Shown piece after piece: positions 48,168-58,832 of a stretch of 64,000 nt of DNA. Below the pieces are notes generated by a model, which saw nothing but the letters and a program-made list of their open reading frames with translations, searched no databases and was not told the origin of the DNA. The translations under genes and the position numbers were made by a program. Source of the stretch: Quillaja saponaria (taxonomy: Eukaryota > Streptophyta > Magnoliopsida > Fabales > Quillajaceae); NCBI GenBank assembly GCA_029379385.1, contig CM055611.1, positions 4,030,001 through 4,094,000 of the forward strand, written 5' to 3'. Positions within the stretch are counted from its first letter, which is position 1; the number at the start of each line of letters is the position of its first letter.

Positions 48168-49169
48168 TCAAGGAAATTGAACCAAAGATGTAAGTACATT
48201 AAATGGAAAAGAGTAATCCCAAGCATATTTGAAGCTGATGCTATCATAACCATAAACTGGTTTATTAACAAGACACACCCCACCGAAGTGGCTAAGAATT
48301 GAAGGATCTACTTCTTCCGTACTCTGAAATCCATTGCAATCTAATTTCAAACTAATTTGCATACAATTGCAAGTATTGCTGATTGTTACATTCCACTCAT
48401 TCTTGTTTCCTACAGAATTTCCACTTGCATATTGACTGATTTGAATGTCTGCAGTAGAACATTCTCCATGAAAGGAACATTATCAATGGAATTTTATTTT
48501 TTTTCTCATCAAGCATATATTAATGATTAAAATCTACTATTTTCTTTAAAATCCAAGGCTATAAGTTGAAAGTTTAATTTTAAAATTAAATCGAAATAGA
48601 ATTATGAGAAATATAAATAACATTTTGTCACTCAAATGATGTTATTCCATTGGAGAGAAATAAGACTGACAACAACAAAAAATTTATTTCATCATGTAAT
48701 TAAACTAATTTGAATAGAAAATTTTGATAGTTAAGCACCATCTCACCACTTAAGAGATCACGTATGAATGAGGGAAAATTTGATAAGATTAAAATGTTCA
48801 AAAATAAAATTGACAAAATTCAAGAAGACGCGGTTCAAGTGATAAGGCTCGCTTGAGCTCAGCTGGTTGAGAAGCCTCTATAATGTCAGGGGTTGGAGTT
48901 TGCAAGAAACATTTCTGGGAAGGATGAGCCACGAAGCCCCGAAACGAGATTAGTTCTACACATAAAGGGTGTCAGAAAACTAGTGGGAAACCAAAAAAAA
49001 TAAAAATTTGACAAAGAAATAATACTTTAAAATCGAGTATTCAATTCTTATAGATATTAGATTAGGGGAAACTTAAAAAACAAAATAAAACTAAACAAGT
49101 GATAAATTTAACTTTGTGTATGAGGGCAAGGAAGAGAATTATGCTGAAAAACTTAATAAAAGCAGCCAT
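48168..49169 (-). pseudogene. TPD1-like paralogue, copy B, splice-dead
   Basis: Exon 1 (49169-49112) and exon 2 (about 48470-48168) match copy A almost base for base, including the signal peptide (ILFLALIHK). Three lesions distinguish it. The 5' splice site is TTAAAT instead of GTAAAT. A 15-bp deletion at 48468/48469 removes the 3' splice site TTAGTGCAG plus the first exon-2 codons. The last conserved cysteine is Phe (VQFP instead of VQCP). Its intron holds a SINE, and a Mutator-like element lies just past its 3' end. A substitution creates a cryptic CTGCAG inside exon 2, but no intact donor remains to pair with it in phase. Confidence 0.88.
48818..49000 (+). mobile_element. SINE in the intron of TPD1 copy B
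   Basis: Box A AGCTCAGCTGGTTGAGAAG and box-B-like AGGGGTTGGAGTTTG, body GAAGCCCCGAAACGAGATTAG, and an A-rich tail. Near-direct repeats AAAATTGACAAA (48806-48817) and AAAAATTTGACAAA (49002-49015) flank it. The intron of copy A has a single AAAATTTGACAAA at the same place (about 37276), giving an empty site. Confidence 0.85.
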
Positions 49170-49340
49170 TGGAGATGGTATTGGTAGTACTTGTGTGGTG
49201 TGTGACTCTATGGTCTTTTATTTTGGTCGAAGCAGAAAAAGAATCATATATTTATGGCAAACTTATTTAGTGCTAATTAATATTAGAAGATGCTTTACAT
49301 CTCATGACATTTAATATTTTTTTTCCCTTTAATATTCTAT

Positions 49341-50892
49341 TTAAGAATAAATGTTACTAACAAAAAAAAAAATTATGCATGTTGGTTTTTTTTTTTTTTT
49401 TTTTTTTTTTTTAAGGCAAGAAAACATGGAATTTGCCCAGTTGAAATAAGACATCTAATTCAACAATGTTGTTTTATTTAGATCCCGATTAGTACACATT
49501 AGAGGATAAAGTACACTTATAGGAATCTCGAACGAGATTAGACGAGGATATTCGTGGAAAACTAAAGAAAGAAAGAATAAAGTACACTTTAGAGGTAACG
49601 GGCACTTTGCACTTTAGACGGTGAAGTGTGCTAATTTTAATTATTAAAAGAAACCAATGGCTTATATAATTAGATTTCAATACTTCATTATAAATATCTC
49701 TTTCCAAAAATAACACTAGAGAAGAAAAGATGTAAACTTACAAAAACAAAACAAAACAAACAAATATGTTTAAAGGGAAACTAACAAAAAAATTCTGTAC
49801 ATCTCATTCAAATAATTACATTTAATATTTTTTTCCCTTTAATATTCTATTTGAGAATAAATGTTGACTAACAACAAAAGAAAAGTATCCATGTTGGTTT
49901 TTTTTTTAGGCAAGAAATTTTCTTATAAAAAAAATAGTTAAACATAGTATTTTCCCGGTTGGAACTAAGAACTCTTCTAATTCAACATTGTTGTTTAATT
50001 TGGATTCCGATAAATGTATATTAAAGGATAAAGCACACTTATAAGGAAGGTTAGTCGCGAACCCCAAACAAGATTAGACAGGATACTCGTGAGAAAAAAA
50101 AATAAAAAAGCACTTTGCACTTTAAATGATAAAGTGTGCTAACTTTAAATATTAAAAGAAACCAATAGCTTAGATTTCAATACTTCATTTATAAATAAAT
50201 ATCTCTTTCCAAAAATAACACTAGAGAAGAAAAAGATATATACTTACAAAAACAAAACAAAACAAACAAATATGTTTAAGGGGAAAACTAACAAAAAAAT
50301 GTTGTACATCTCATTCAAATAATTACATTTAATATTGTATTTAAGAATAAATGTTGACTAACAAAAAAAGAAAAGTATTCATGTTGGTTTTTTTTTAAGG
50401 CAAGAAATTTTCTCATAGAAAAAATAGTCAAACATGGAATTTGCCCGCTTGAACTAAGACCTCTTCTAATTCATCAATTTTGCTTTACTTGGATCCCGAT
50501 AAGCGCATATTAGAGGAAAAAATATACTTATAGGGGAGGGTTAGTCGTGAACCCCAAACAAGATTAAGTGGGATTCTTGTGAGAAATAAAAAATGATAAA
50601 ATACTTTATAGGTAAAGTGCACTTTGCACTTTAGATGATATAGTGTGCTAATTTTTAATATTAAAAGAAACTAATGGCTTAGATTTCAATACTTCATTTA
50701 TAAATATCTCTTCCCAAAAATAACACTGGAGAAGAAAAGATATAAATATAAAATAAACTTACAAAAAACAAAACAAACAAACAAATATGTTTAAAGGGGA
50801 AACTAACAAAAGGATGTTGTACATCTCATTCAAATAGTTACATTTAATACCTCTTCCAGTTAACAAAAGGGGAAACTAACAAAAGGATTCTG
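49341..50892. repeat. Triplicated ~500-bp tandem repeat
   Basis: The anchor TTTAAGAATAAATGTTGACT occurs at about 49341, 49851, 50341 and 50893, giving units of 510, 490 and 552 bp. Each unit has a T-run, a SINE-like part (CACTTATAAGGAAGGTTAGT, then AACAAGATTAGAC), the CACTTTGCACTTTAGA motif and an AAACAAAACAAACAAATATG stretch. At TPD1 copy A (37610-37690) the same anchor is present once with no such unit, so the expansion happened on the copy B side after duplication. Confidence 0.9.
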
Positions 50893-51165
50893 TTTAAGAA
50901 TAAATGTTGACTAACAAAGAAAGTAAAGTATGTTTTTTGTTTTCGGAGACAAAATTAACAATGGTGGGACTTGAACCCGTGGATCTTTGGGTCCAAGACT
51001 TCTATCTTAGTCCGTGAAACTAAGACATCATTATTAAGTACATCATATTAAATTAAATATTAACTATAAATAATAATAACATAGTAGTAATTACCATTGC
51101 AAATAAGGTGGCCTTTTTACCAGAATCAAATTCTATAGGCCAAGACCTGTTAGTTGATGAGTTAT
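50893..51165. other. End of the TPD1 duplicated flank
   Basis: Matches 37630-37800 by copy A, including the minus-strand SINE head at about 50960-51035 with box B GGGTTCAAGTCCCACC. The match fades near 51070. Confidence 0.7.
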
Positions 51166-51510
51166 TTATGGGAAACATCTATGTACATGAATTAAGATTT
51201 ATTAAAAAATTAATGTGTATTGGATTTAATTGTAATTATTTTTAATATATAATTAGAGATAAATTAGTAATATTGCTAATATTTTTTAGGATTTTAATTA
51301 TATTATGATATTTGGGATGTGATTTTAACTATTAGAATTCTTAGGGTTTAGGGTTTCCCTATAAAAAAAACCTATTATGTATATTTTTATTTACCTTTGA
51401 TGAATTGAATATTGAGAATATCTCAAATTTTCCTTTAGGACTAATTGTACAATAGAGTTGCTTCTCTTTTGATCCTTAAATCCTCAATCAATTGTACATG
51501 ACTTATATCA
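51166..51510 (+). repeat. 5' LTR of the outer element
   Basis: Begins TTATGGGAAACATC and ends TTATATCA directly before the primer binding site; aligns with 55912-56296 along its length. Confidence 0.7.
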
Positions 51511-52284
51511 AGTGGTATTAGAGCAAAAAAAAAGTTAATTTTTCTAGCCTAAACATCTTCTCAAACATCCAAAAAGCCACAAAATATTCAAACTTTTAGA
51601 ATTCGTCGTTCGCCATCATTCCCAACCAATTTCCTCCATCTTCTGCCTTCTTAAAACTCAAAAATGGCCCTAGCATCAAAATCATAAAGGAAATTTGAGT
51701 TGTCTAGTGTGAAGAACGTCGAGAAACTTTATCAGAGTATGCAGAACACACCACAATGCATAAGACAAGTGAAACTGTCATTGTGTCACACACACACGTC
51801 TCACATCTTCCAATCCAACCACGTTAGCCTCCATCCAAGTTTCAACCACTTATTCAACCATATTAGTGCCATGTGTCGAACTCTAATTTAACTCTCAAGC
51901 CACACCAGCTACTTGCACTCCTACCACATCATCGTGCTATATCAACAGGCACCACATCAGCATCAACCATATAAGCAATGCCAGCCAGGTCATCTGCCAC
52001 ATCAGTCTGCCGAGACATCACATCTCAGCCAATATTGCTCTGTCACGTGTCCGGTCCAATCTCAGAGTTGACTAGTCTTTTCCAGGTTGACCAATCCGAT
52101 TTAGCTCAATTTAGTTTGGTTTTTTATATTCTCATATTGGTTCCTTAGGTTCTTTAACATGCTAAATTTGATTCTCTTATCAAAATTTTCAAATTCTGCT
52201 CCAACATATGGTTTTTCATTTGGTATGCCCTCTTGCTTATTTAATTCATCACTTTATGATTTCATTTCAACCTCAGTATGTTAT

Positions 52285-54736
52285 TGATAATAAAAGATTG
52301 TATCAATCTAATAATATTATTACACGTGATTTGATCAAGGTATAATGGTCTAATACAAACTATAACTATCACCATTAATATCTTATTAATATTATAACGG
52401 ATGCTATTATAGTCTATTATTATTATAACAAATGTCATTATTATTATTACAATAAACATCATTACTACCATGTTTAATACTCCAGAATAACTCTTATATA
52501 AAGGGGATAAAAACCCCAAAATAAGATAGGTTGTTTTTTCACATCTTAACTCTTTTACATATTTCAGCTTATTCCCAATAACTACTCAGAAGCCACGTGG
52601 AGGGCATCTCAATTGATCAAATCTAGTTTTAACATTGGCATCATCCATGGAAAATCCATTATTGGGTTTTTTTTATCACCAAGAATTTCAAACAATCAAA
52701 TTTTTCCTTCAAAGTTTTGGCATACTTAAGTAGAAATCATTGATTCATATCCCAGGACAGCACGCCTATCCTTACTTGATTTCCATGCTTCAACCGCACA
52801 TCCATTTGAGTATGAATAAACTTCAGTGCCTATTCATGAATTTTCCTATACCCCATCGGTCTCAACTCCTTTCATTGCTTGTGTATAGGAAACCTATAGA
52901 AGGTAAAGACCAAGTAAGCCAGGAAGCCAAGTCTATCTTAATAGGATTTAGTGACAATATATTTAATTTTTATTATATCGCACACTGGTACCTCATGTCT
53001 TGTTTGATGCATCATGATTTTGTGACTTTATAAAACATGTTTGAAGTTTGAATTGCATGATTTTTCAAAATTAACCAATATTTGTAGTGGTTGGTGTTTG
53101 GTATTTGGAGATTCTTTGGTAAGTGATGTTTAGTAGTTGGTATACATTTAAATTGTACGAATTTATACGAATTTGTGGCCTTCATTTGGGCCATTGGAAA
53201 TAATTTTTATAATGCTCACTTATTATTTTCAAACTTTAGTCAAGTGATAAACAAGTCATATGCTTACCATTTGGTACTTGATAAAATGTTTTTGAGTGAT
53301 TTAGCATACAAATTACCACAGAAAAGCAAAGCCTATTGAGGTCCAAAATTGATCATAAAAAGGAAAATATTCTTTCCCTACATCGCAAACTACATACTGC
53401 TTGGGGTTAAATCATCAACTTAACTGAAAAATATTACATTAAATATTATCACATATGCGAATTTAATGAATTTTCTGTTGAGCTCGGCTTTTCAGCTGTA
53501 ATTGTAAACAATAATATAGGAAATCTTCGTACACAAAGCCAGCAAAGTCAGATCAGCTCATCACGTTCAACACGGTAGAGGTTATAGCCCACTGTTAAAA
53601 CAACTCAACAAGCTCATACACAGCTTTTCAACTGTGGACAATCCTTAGGAGGAGAGACATCAAATATGTCCCCCTAGTGACTATAAGGATCTGGACAAAA
53701 TAATCTGACCCCGAGAAAAGGCAATAAGCAACTTTGTAGCTCTCCTAGCCTTTCAGTGGAACCCCTTTGATACTAAATGACCAAAAGAACCGGGTTTTTG
53801 CCTGACATTGAGAGAGGGCCTAAGGAAATGAACATGGCTAGAATGCCTATAGTTACACTCGAGGTTGGCAGCACAGGCTAATAACCTAGCACCTGGGCAA
53901 AGGACCAAGATAAACCAAATGGCTAGAAAGTCAATACATGAGCAACAATCTCGTGTTTCCACCCATATTGCCCAAAGCAAGGTATCTTATTTATTTCAGC
54001 ACAATTTAAATATAACTACTTATTAGTACCTATCACGCAGGCAAAAATTCAGTATAACCTGTTATCACAGTAAGCTCAAACTTCTTAGTTTGCACTAAAA
54101 ACTATGGGAGTAATAAGGTGGAGTGGAGAGGGGTAAGTTATAAGGTGGAGTAAAGCACGTATGTATAACATCACATCAATGATAAAAACATCCTAACAGT
54201 AATAACACCAGCAAAACATCATATCAGTGATAGAACTATATTTTTTTGCACCATAGTTGGACCTCGTAAACGAGGAACAAGACCTAAACACTCATTCTAA
54301 TCTGAATTTCTTCGACCATTAGTTCAAGTCCTTACACTCCTTAAATTCATTTTTGTGGGACTAGTGATAATACAGGATTGTACCAATCTAATAATATTAT
54401 TACATGTGGCCTTATCAAGGTATAAAAATCTAATATGAACTATACCAACTACCATTAATATCCTATTAATATTATAACTGATGACATCGATCATTGCCTA
54501 TTATTATTGCAACGAATGTCATTATTATTGTAACGTACGGACTTATAATTATAACGGACGTCATTACTACCATGATTAATACTCTAGTATAATTTCTATA
54601 TAAAAGGCTCAAAACCCCAAAATAAGACAGACTGTTCTCTCACACCTTAACTTTTTTATAGCTTTTTAGCTTACTCCCAAGGACTGCTTAAGAGCCATGT
54701 TGAAGATACATCAACTAGTCAAATCCTATTTTAACA
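52285..54736 (+). mobile_element. Nested non-autonomous gypsy-type LTR element
   Basis: LTRs at 52285-52634 and 54365-54736 are clear direct repeats beginning TGATAATA and ending TTTTAACA. They share TAATATTATTACACGTG-like, CATTATTATTAT-rich and CCCCAAAATAAGA blocks. The first LTR is followed by TTGGCATCATCCATGG, resembling the TTGGCGCCGTC-type gypsy primer site. The second is preceded by TTTTTGTGGGACTAG as polypurine tract. The 1.7-kb interior has no recognisable coding domain. No matching target duplication was found, so edge rearrangement is possible. Confidence 0.75.
54365..54736 (+). repeat. 3' LTR of the nested gypsy element
   Basis: Direct-repeat partner of 52285-52634; immediately followed by the PDS5-like piece. 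Confidence 0.75.
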
Positions 54737-54741
54737 ATTGT

Positions 54742-55485
54742 ATTACTGTTTCTCCTTGGCTAAAATTTCGTGAGCTTGAACAAGAGCTTTTGGAAATTAG
54801 TAATTGTCTTATGAGTTTACATGAATGTGTTAGTGAATTTTTGTTAATTCTTGATCAACTACATAACTATTTGTTGAAAGTGAAAGCTTTCCCACTTGCT
54901 TTCATTAATGACGCATTTCGTCCTATATTAATTATGCTTAACTTTTGGGGAATGTACATCATGATGTGAACTCTTGCATTTTGTTTGGTTGAGATTTTTA
55001 GAATGTATGCTCTTGCTCATCCATTTGATGATGATTATGTATGCAACATATTTTCTCTTATTATATCATCATTTGGTACTCTAATAGACATTCACGGCAA
55101 CTCTGATGACATATACACGAAGGGAATTGTTATGCTTGAAGCTATTGCCAAGATTAAATTATGTAGGCTCATCTTAAATTTTGAATATGATTATTTATTG
55201 TATGAGATGTTTAAGCACTTCTTTGCTAATGCATATTTTTCTCATACTTGGCCAATGATAACATCTATCATGATCTCACTTTTGACAACTACAACATTAT
55301 TCCTTTGAAAATACTATTTTCTAATTTATCCACCGTAAGACTTATTCATGAACCTACTACTAGAAATTTGGGAATTAAAGTTCTTGAGCACTTGGGTGAT
55401 AAATTTGCTCCTTCTGTCATGCAAGCTTCAAATCTCTTAGGTACTTCTCTGGATGACTATCACATTATCATCAATTTAGCGTGAT
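54742..55485 (+). pseudogene. PDS5-like sister-chromatid cohesion cofactor fragment
   Basis: Translation in three consecutive segments matches the N-terminal HEAT-like region of plant PDS5 proteins, which bind cohesin and control its loading and release on chromatin. Segment 1 reads KFRELEQELLEISNCLMS, then VSEFLLILDQLHNYLLKV. Segment 2 reads EIFRMYALAHPFDDDYV, IFSLIISSFGTLIDIHGN, GIVMLEAIAKIKLCR and LLYEMFKHFFANA. Segment 3 reads NLGIKVLEHLGDKFAPSVMQ, then LLGTSLDDYHII. Frames change near 54950-54990 and 55245-55300, and a stop lies at 54967. No GT-AG intron interrupts the roughly 740 bp, which suggests descent from a spliced transcript. It lies inside an LTR element, between the nested gypsy and the outer 3' LTR. 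Function as a protein is very unlikely. Confidence 0.82.
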
Positions 55486-55911
55486 ATAGCTTTTCCTTAC
55501 AATTCAGTTAATGATGAATGTATTGATGTTAAAGTTGTTCTGTAGACAATTTCACCACTTGATAAGGTCCAACTCGAAGAAGTAGTTGAAACATTTTGTA
55601 GAATTTTCACCTTCAAAGACAATACAGGTTCATTAAAGCATAGGCTGAAGCCTTTATGATTCACAATTCAAAGAGAATTATTGACACGCCAAAGTTCAAG
55701 CTAATAATTAATGTTGCATCTCTTTCGAATGTAAAGTATATCAAGTTTGTTATCTCTCTCAAGTTTGTAGAGTTAGTGATACTAGATACAGTTTTTCTTG
55801 CCAGGTTTCTACCAATAGTGTTGAAGACTTTGCTATAGATTTTTATTCTTCAAATCTAAATTCTTCCTCACTTTAGAACTCGACAACAAGTTTTTTTCAA
55901 CCAGTGGAGAA
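55486..55911. other. Interior of the outer LTR element, 3' part
   Basis: Coding-like composition with many stops; a stretch reading ISPLDKVQLEEVVETFCRI could be more captured exon sequence but I cannot assign it. Confidence 0.35.
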
Positions 55912-56296
55912 TGTAGGGAAAAATGTATATTCATGGTTTAGGATTTATTGAGAAATTAATATGTATATTGGATTTTAATTATAATCATGCTAAATATATA
56001 ATTAGGGATAAACTAGTAGTATTTAGTATTATTTAGAATTTTATTTGTGGATGTAATTCTACATAAATAAAACTCTAATTATATTAGAATTTATAGAGTT
56101 TTAGGGTTTATCTATATAAAGGACTTGGTCAAGGAGGACTTCTCACTGCAACTAATTCTTAACATCTGATCAGTAATTGTGAAAAAAGGAATGATCTCTA
56201 GTTCCTTTAGAAATAGTTGTAGAATAAAATTTGTTCTTTTTTTTTTTTTTTTTTTTTATCTTTAAATTCTTAATCAAGCATACACATTCTACATCA
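55912..56296 (+). repeat. 3' LTR of the outer element
   Basis: Begins TGTAGGGAAAAATG after the polypurine stretch and ends CTACATCA; contains a T-run expansion at about 56241-56261. Confidence 0.7.
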
Positions 56297-57535
56297 GTTT
56301 TTTTTTTTTTTTTTTTCCTTTCTTTCTTTAAACATTATTATTTATCTATTTTGGATTGTATCTTATTATTAAATGCTAGCTGGAACCATTTGTAACTCTC
56401 CTTTTTCTTACTCTCCTTGTCAGATTTTGCTGCACTCAACCTCTCCCGAAAACTCTTCTTTGCTAGTGTATGTTTTGGTTTCAATCATATCCTAGCAAGT
56501 TGAAGTAATATACATAGAGTTTTCCTATATAAGTCCTGGTTTTACTTCTATGTTTGCACTAAATTGTAGAAATGTAGTGGTGGATTATTATTCATCAATA
56601 GTGGTAGGCTATATGAGAATCTACCATGGGTTTGATGAGTTTCTAACTAGGTTATACATATAGGGAAATCCTAACATACACCCAAGTGAGTGTATGTTAT
56701 CATGTCCACTCTTTCACATGTACAAAAAATCTAGATATATTCTTTTATTAAAAATTTAAAATAAAGGATATAATAGTAATATAATTTAAAAATTCCAAAC
56801 TTTCAATTCCAATACAACTTTCTCTTTATTTTATCTATCCTCAAGAGAGAGACTTTCTTCTTTAATTTCTCTACTAGTTCATTTGGTCCTTTTAACACCT
56901 CCCTCGAGCCTCTCTTTCTCCTCTTCAAATTAGACGATATTCTCTTTTCATATATCCATTCATTTGATTTTAGAATACTAAGTCCTTCCAAGAATTCACT
57001 TTCACCCCATTCTTTAATTGAGGAAGCTATTGTCTATTAATTGCTCCACTTTGCTGAAAAAATACAAAGAAATTGTTGGATGCCTCTGCCAAATTGCTTG
57101 TTGTTCGGTTGAATACAAGAGTTGCATAAGGGAAGCATTTCATGTTTACCTCACTTTTGTTGTCGAAGTGTCTCTATCATTTTTTTCATCAATTGTACCT
57201 TTGAATAGTGAGTTATAATCAATACGGATTTTCTTATTGATCCCAACAGTTTGGTGATTAAAAATTGATATGAGAAAAATTTATTGAGTTGTTTTGTCAA
57301 TGTCATGTCCCTAATTGTGGAGAAACTAATCATGATTCTAGAAATTGTCCAAACATAAGAAAAATTATTGAAGTAGTATCTACTCAATCTCCAATAAGTG
57401 AGTATATTAATTTTTATTCTTGAATCTTTTGATTTTTCTGATATTTATTATCACTTCCAGAGAATCAATTTATCAACGAATGATAAAAAAATGTGTTCAA
57501 GCACGTTGCAGGGTACAAAAAAGTTGGACCAAAAA
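56297..57535. other. Intergenic/transposon debris
   Basis: No gene. Around 57295-57360 a plus-strand frame reads CHVPNCGETNHDSRNC, resembling a transposon zinc knuckle, but it lacks the standard spacing and any surrounding domain. Confidence 0.4.
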
Positions 57536-58260
57536 GTCTTGAACTTGTTGCTACAAAAGATTACCTTTTTTGATGAGGATGGATTGGGCTACTATCTTTA
57601 GGATTACATGCTGGCAGTTATGGAAATGGAGGAATAAAAGCATCCAAGATAATTTTCGATGGCCTAAGTATCTAGATAGAAACATTAACAAATTTTGTCT
57701 GAGATTGATAAAGCTAAAAAGAATCATACAATCATTTTTCCACCTAGGAATTCTACTACTACTTGAGTGAGTTGGAGTGCTCTTCCTAAGCCTTGGATTA
57801 AAATTAACACGAATGGAGTTTCACGAGGTAATCCGGGTTTGGCAAGTGCAACTGGTGTTCTTTGAAATAATCAAGGCAGTTGAGTGTTTAGCTTTGGGAA
57901 GAAGATAGGTTGGTGTTGTTTCGTTAGAGTCAAATTATAGGCTCTGATGTTGGGCTAACTAGTTGCTTGGAATAGAGAAAAGAGTCCAAGCTGGGGTGGA
58001 TTCTCAGGCTATAATTCATCTCATCAAGGAGGAGGATTGCCACAACAATGCACATAGACCCCTTATATGTGAAATTATGAGGATTTTGAGTTGGGATTGT
58101 GAAGTTCACTTGAGTCATATATACTGCGAAGAAACAAGACAAGAGTTTGAGTGGTTACAAGTCTCCCATGAGCTTCGCCTCCTCTTTGAAGCTGATAATA
58201 CTGGAGTGGCTTGACAAAGAAGAATCGTGATTTCTTGCAACTAAGTTCTTCTATTAATTT
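57536..58260 (+). mobile_element. LINE remnant, 3' end of pol with RNase H domain
   Basis: The plus strand encodes, in shifting frames, a LINE C-terminus: ITCWQLWKWRNKSI, then WIKINTNGVSRGNPGLA, then VDSQAIIHLIKEEDCHN, and LICEIMRILSWDCEVHLSHI. The INTNG block replaces the usual INTDG, so the first RNase H catalytic Asp is lost. A stop follows at ATGVL. It is truncated at the 5' side, as is usual for LINEs. The tail region runs into a GA repeat at about 58307-58324. Confidence 0.85.
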
Positions 58261-58344
58261 CTTTTCATTTCCTGTTTGTCTATCTTTTCCTTTGTGACCA
58301 AAAAAAGAGAGAGAGAGAGAGAGATAACCTTTTTTTTATTTATT

Positions 58345-58492
58345 ATTATTATAAGTATATGGTGTAGTGATCAACTTCTTGTCATTATTCTCTCAAAAAA
58401 AAAAAAAACCTTCTTTTCATTTATTTTATTTTATTTTTCTTTTTTTAACAGTATATAAGAAGTTGATCACTTTACTATACCATACACCGTAA
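58345..58492. repeat. Short hairpin-forming inverted repeat
   Basis: AGTGATCAACTTCTT (about 58364) is inverted at about 58459 as AAGAAGTTGATCACT. Similarity extends outward (TATATGGTGT against ATACCATACA), with a C/T-rich loop of about 80 bp. It is a possible tiny MITE. Confidence 0.65.
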
Positions 58493-58832
58493 AAGATATA
58501 ATAGTTCATCGATAAAATGTAACTGACTTTTTTTTTTTTTTCTGGAAGAATGAATAGTGATCTATCGGTGTTTGTCTATAAAACTTCATTTAATTGATGT
58601 GTCAAGTTCGGATAAGTCACACATGGAACAAGAAAAGAAATTGATACAGGATCTTAACGTGAAGACGGAAAAATCAAACATACCCACGACATAAATGTTA
58701 ATAAAATAAAAGAGAATAAGATCTACATCACCAACCTCCCTTGTGACCTTCTGACTTCACGCGTAGAACAGACGAGCTCGACCTCGAAGGAGACCGACGA
58801 GAGAGTAACAAAAACTGCAATCGTGCATTTTA
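58493..58832. promoter_or_regulatory. Upstream region of the pantothenate synthetase gene
   Basis: About 340 bp between the hairpin repeat and the ATG; the last 90 bp are GC-richer and leader-like. No clear core promoter motif could be chosen. Confidence 0.35.

Larger units (their letters stand above)
51166..56296 (+). mobile_element. LTR retrotransposon carrying a PDS5-like gene piece, with nested gypsy element
   Basis: The 5' LTR (51166-51510) and 3' LTR (55912-56296) are diverged direct repeats sharing GGATTTATTGAGAAATTAAT-, AATATATAATTAG- and TTAGGGTTT-type blocks and an end ...CATCA. The 5' LTR is followed by a tRNA-Met-type primer site, TGGTATTAGAGCA (51513-51525). The 3' LTR is preceded by a polypurine stretch, CAGTGGAGAATG. 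Flanks GTTAT (51161-51165) and GTTTT (56297-56301) are a possible 5-bp duplication. The interior has no gag-pol. It holds leader-like sequence, a second LTR element (52285-54736) and the PDS5-like piece (about 54742-55485). The element is non-autonomous and old, judging by LTR divergence. Confidence 0.75.

Noticed and set aside
50960..51035. tRNA gene (GGGTTCAAGTCCCACC)
   Set aside because: Only a box-B-like stretch and a partial head; no closed cloverleaf, and a diverged duplicate lies at 37690-37770. Treated as SINE.
57295..57360. Zinc-knuckle of a MULE or gag protein
   Set aside because: The spacing C-x4-C-x4-H-x4-C differs from the standard C-x2-C-x4-H-x4-C and no other domain is seen nearby.
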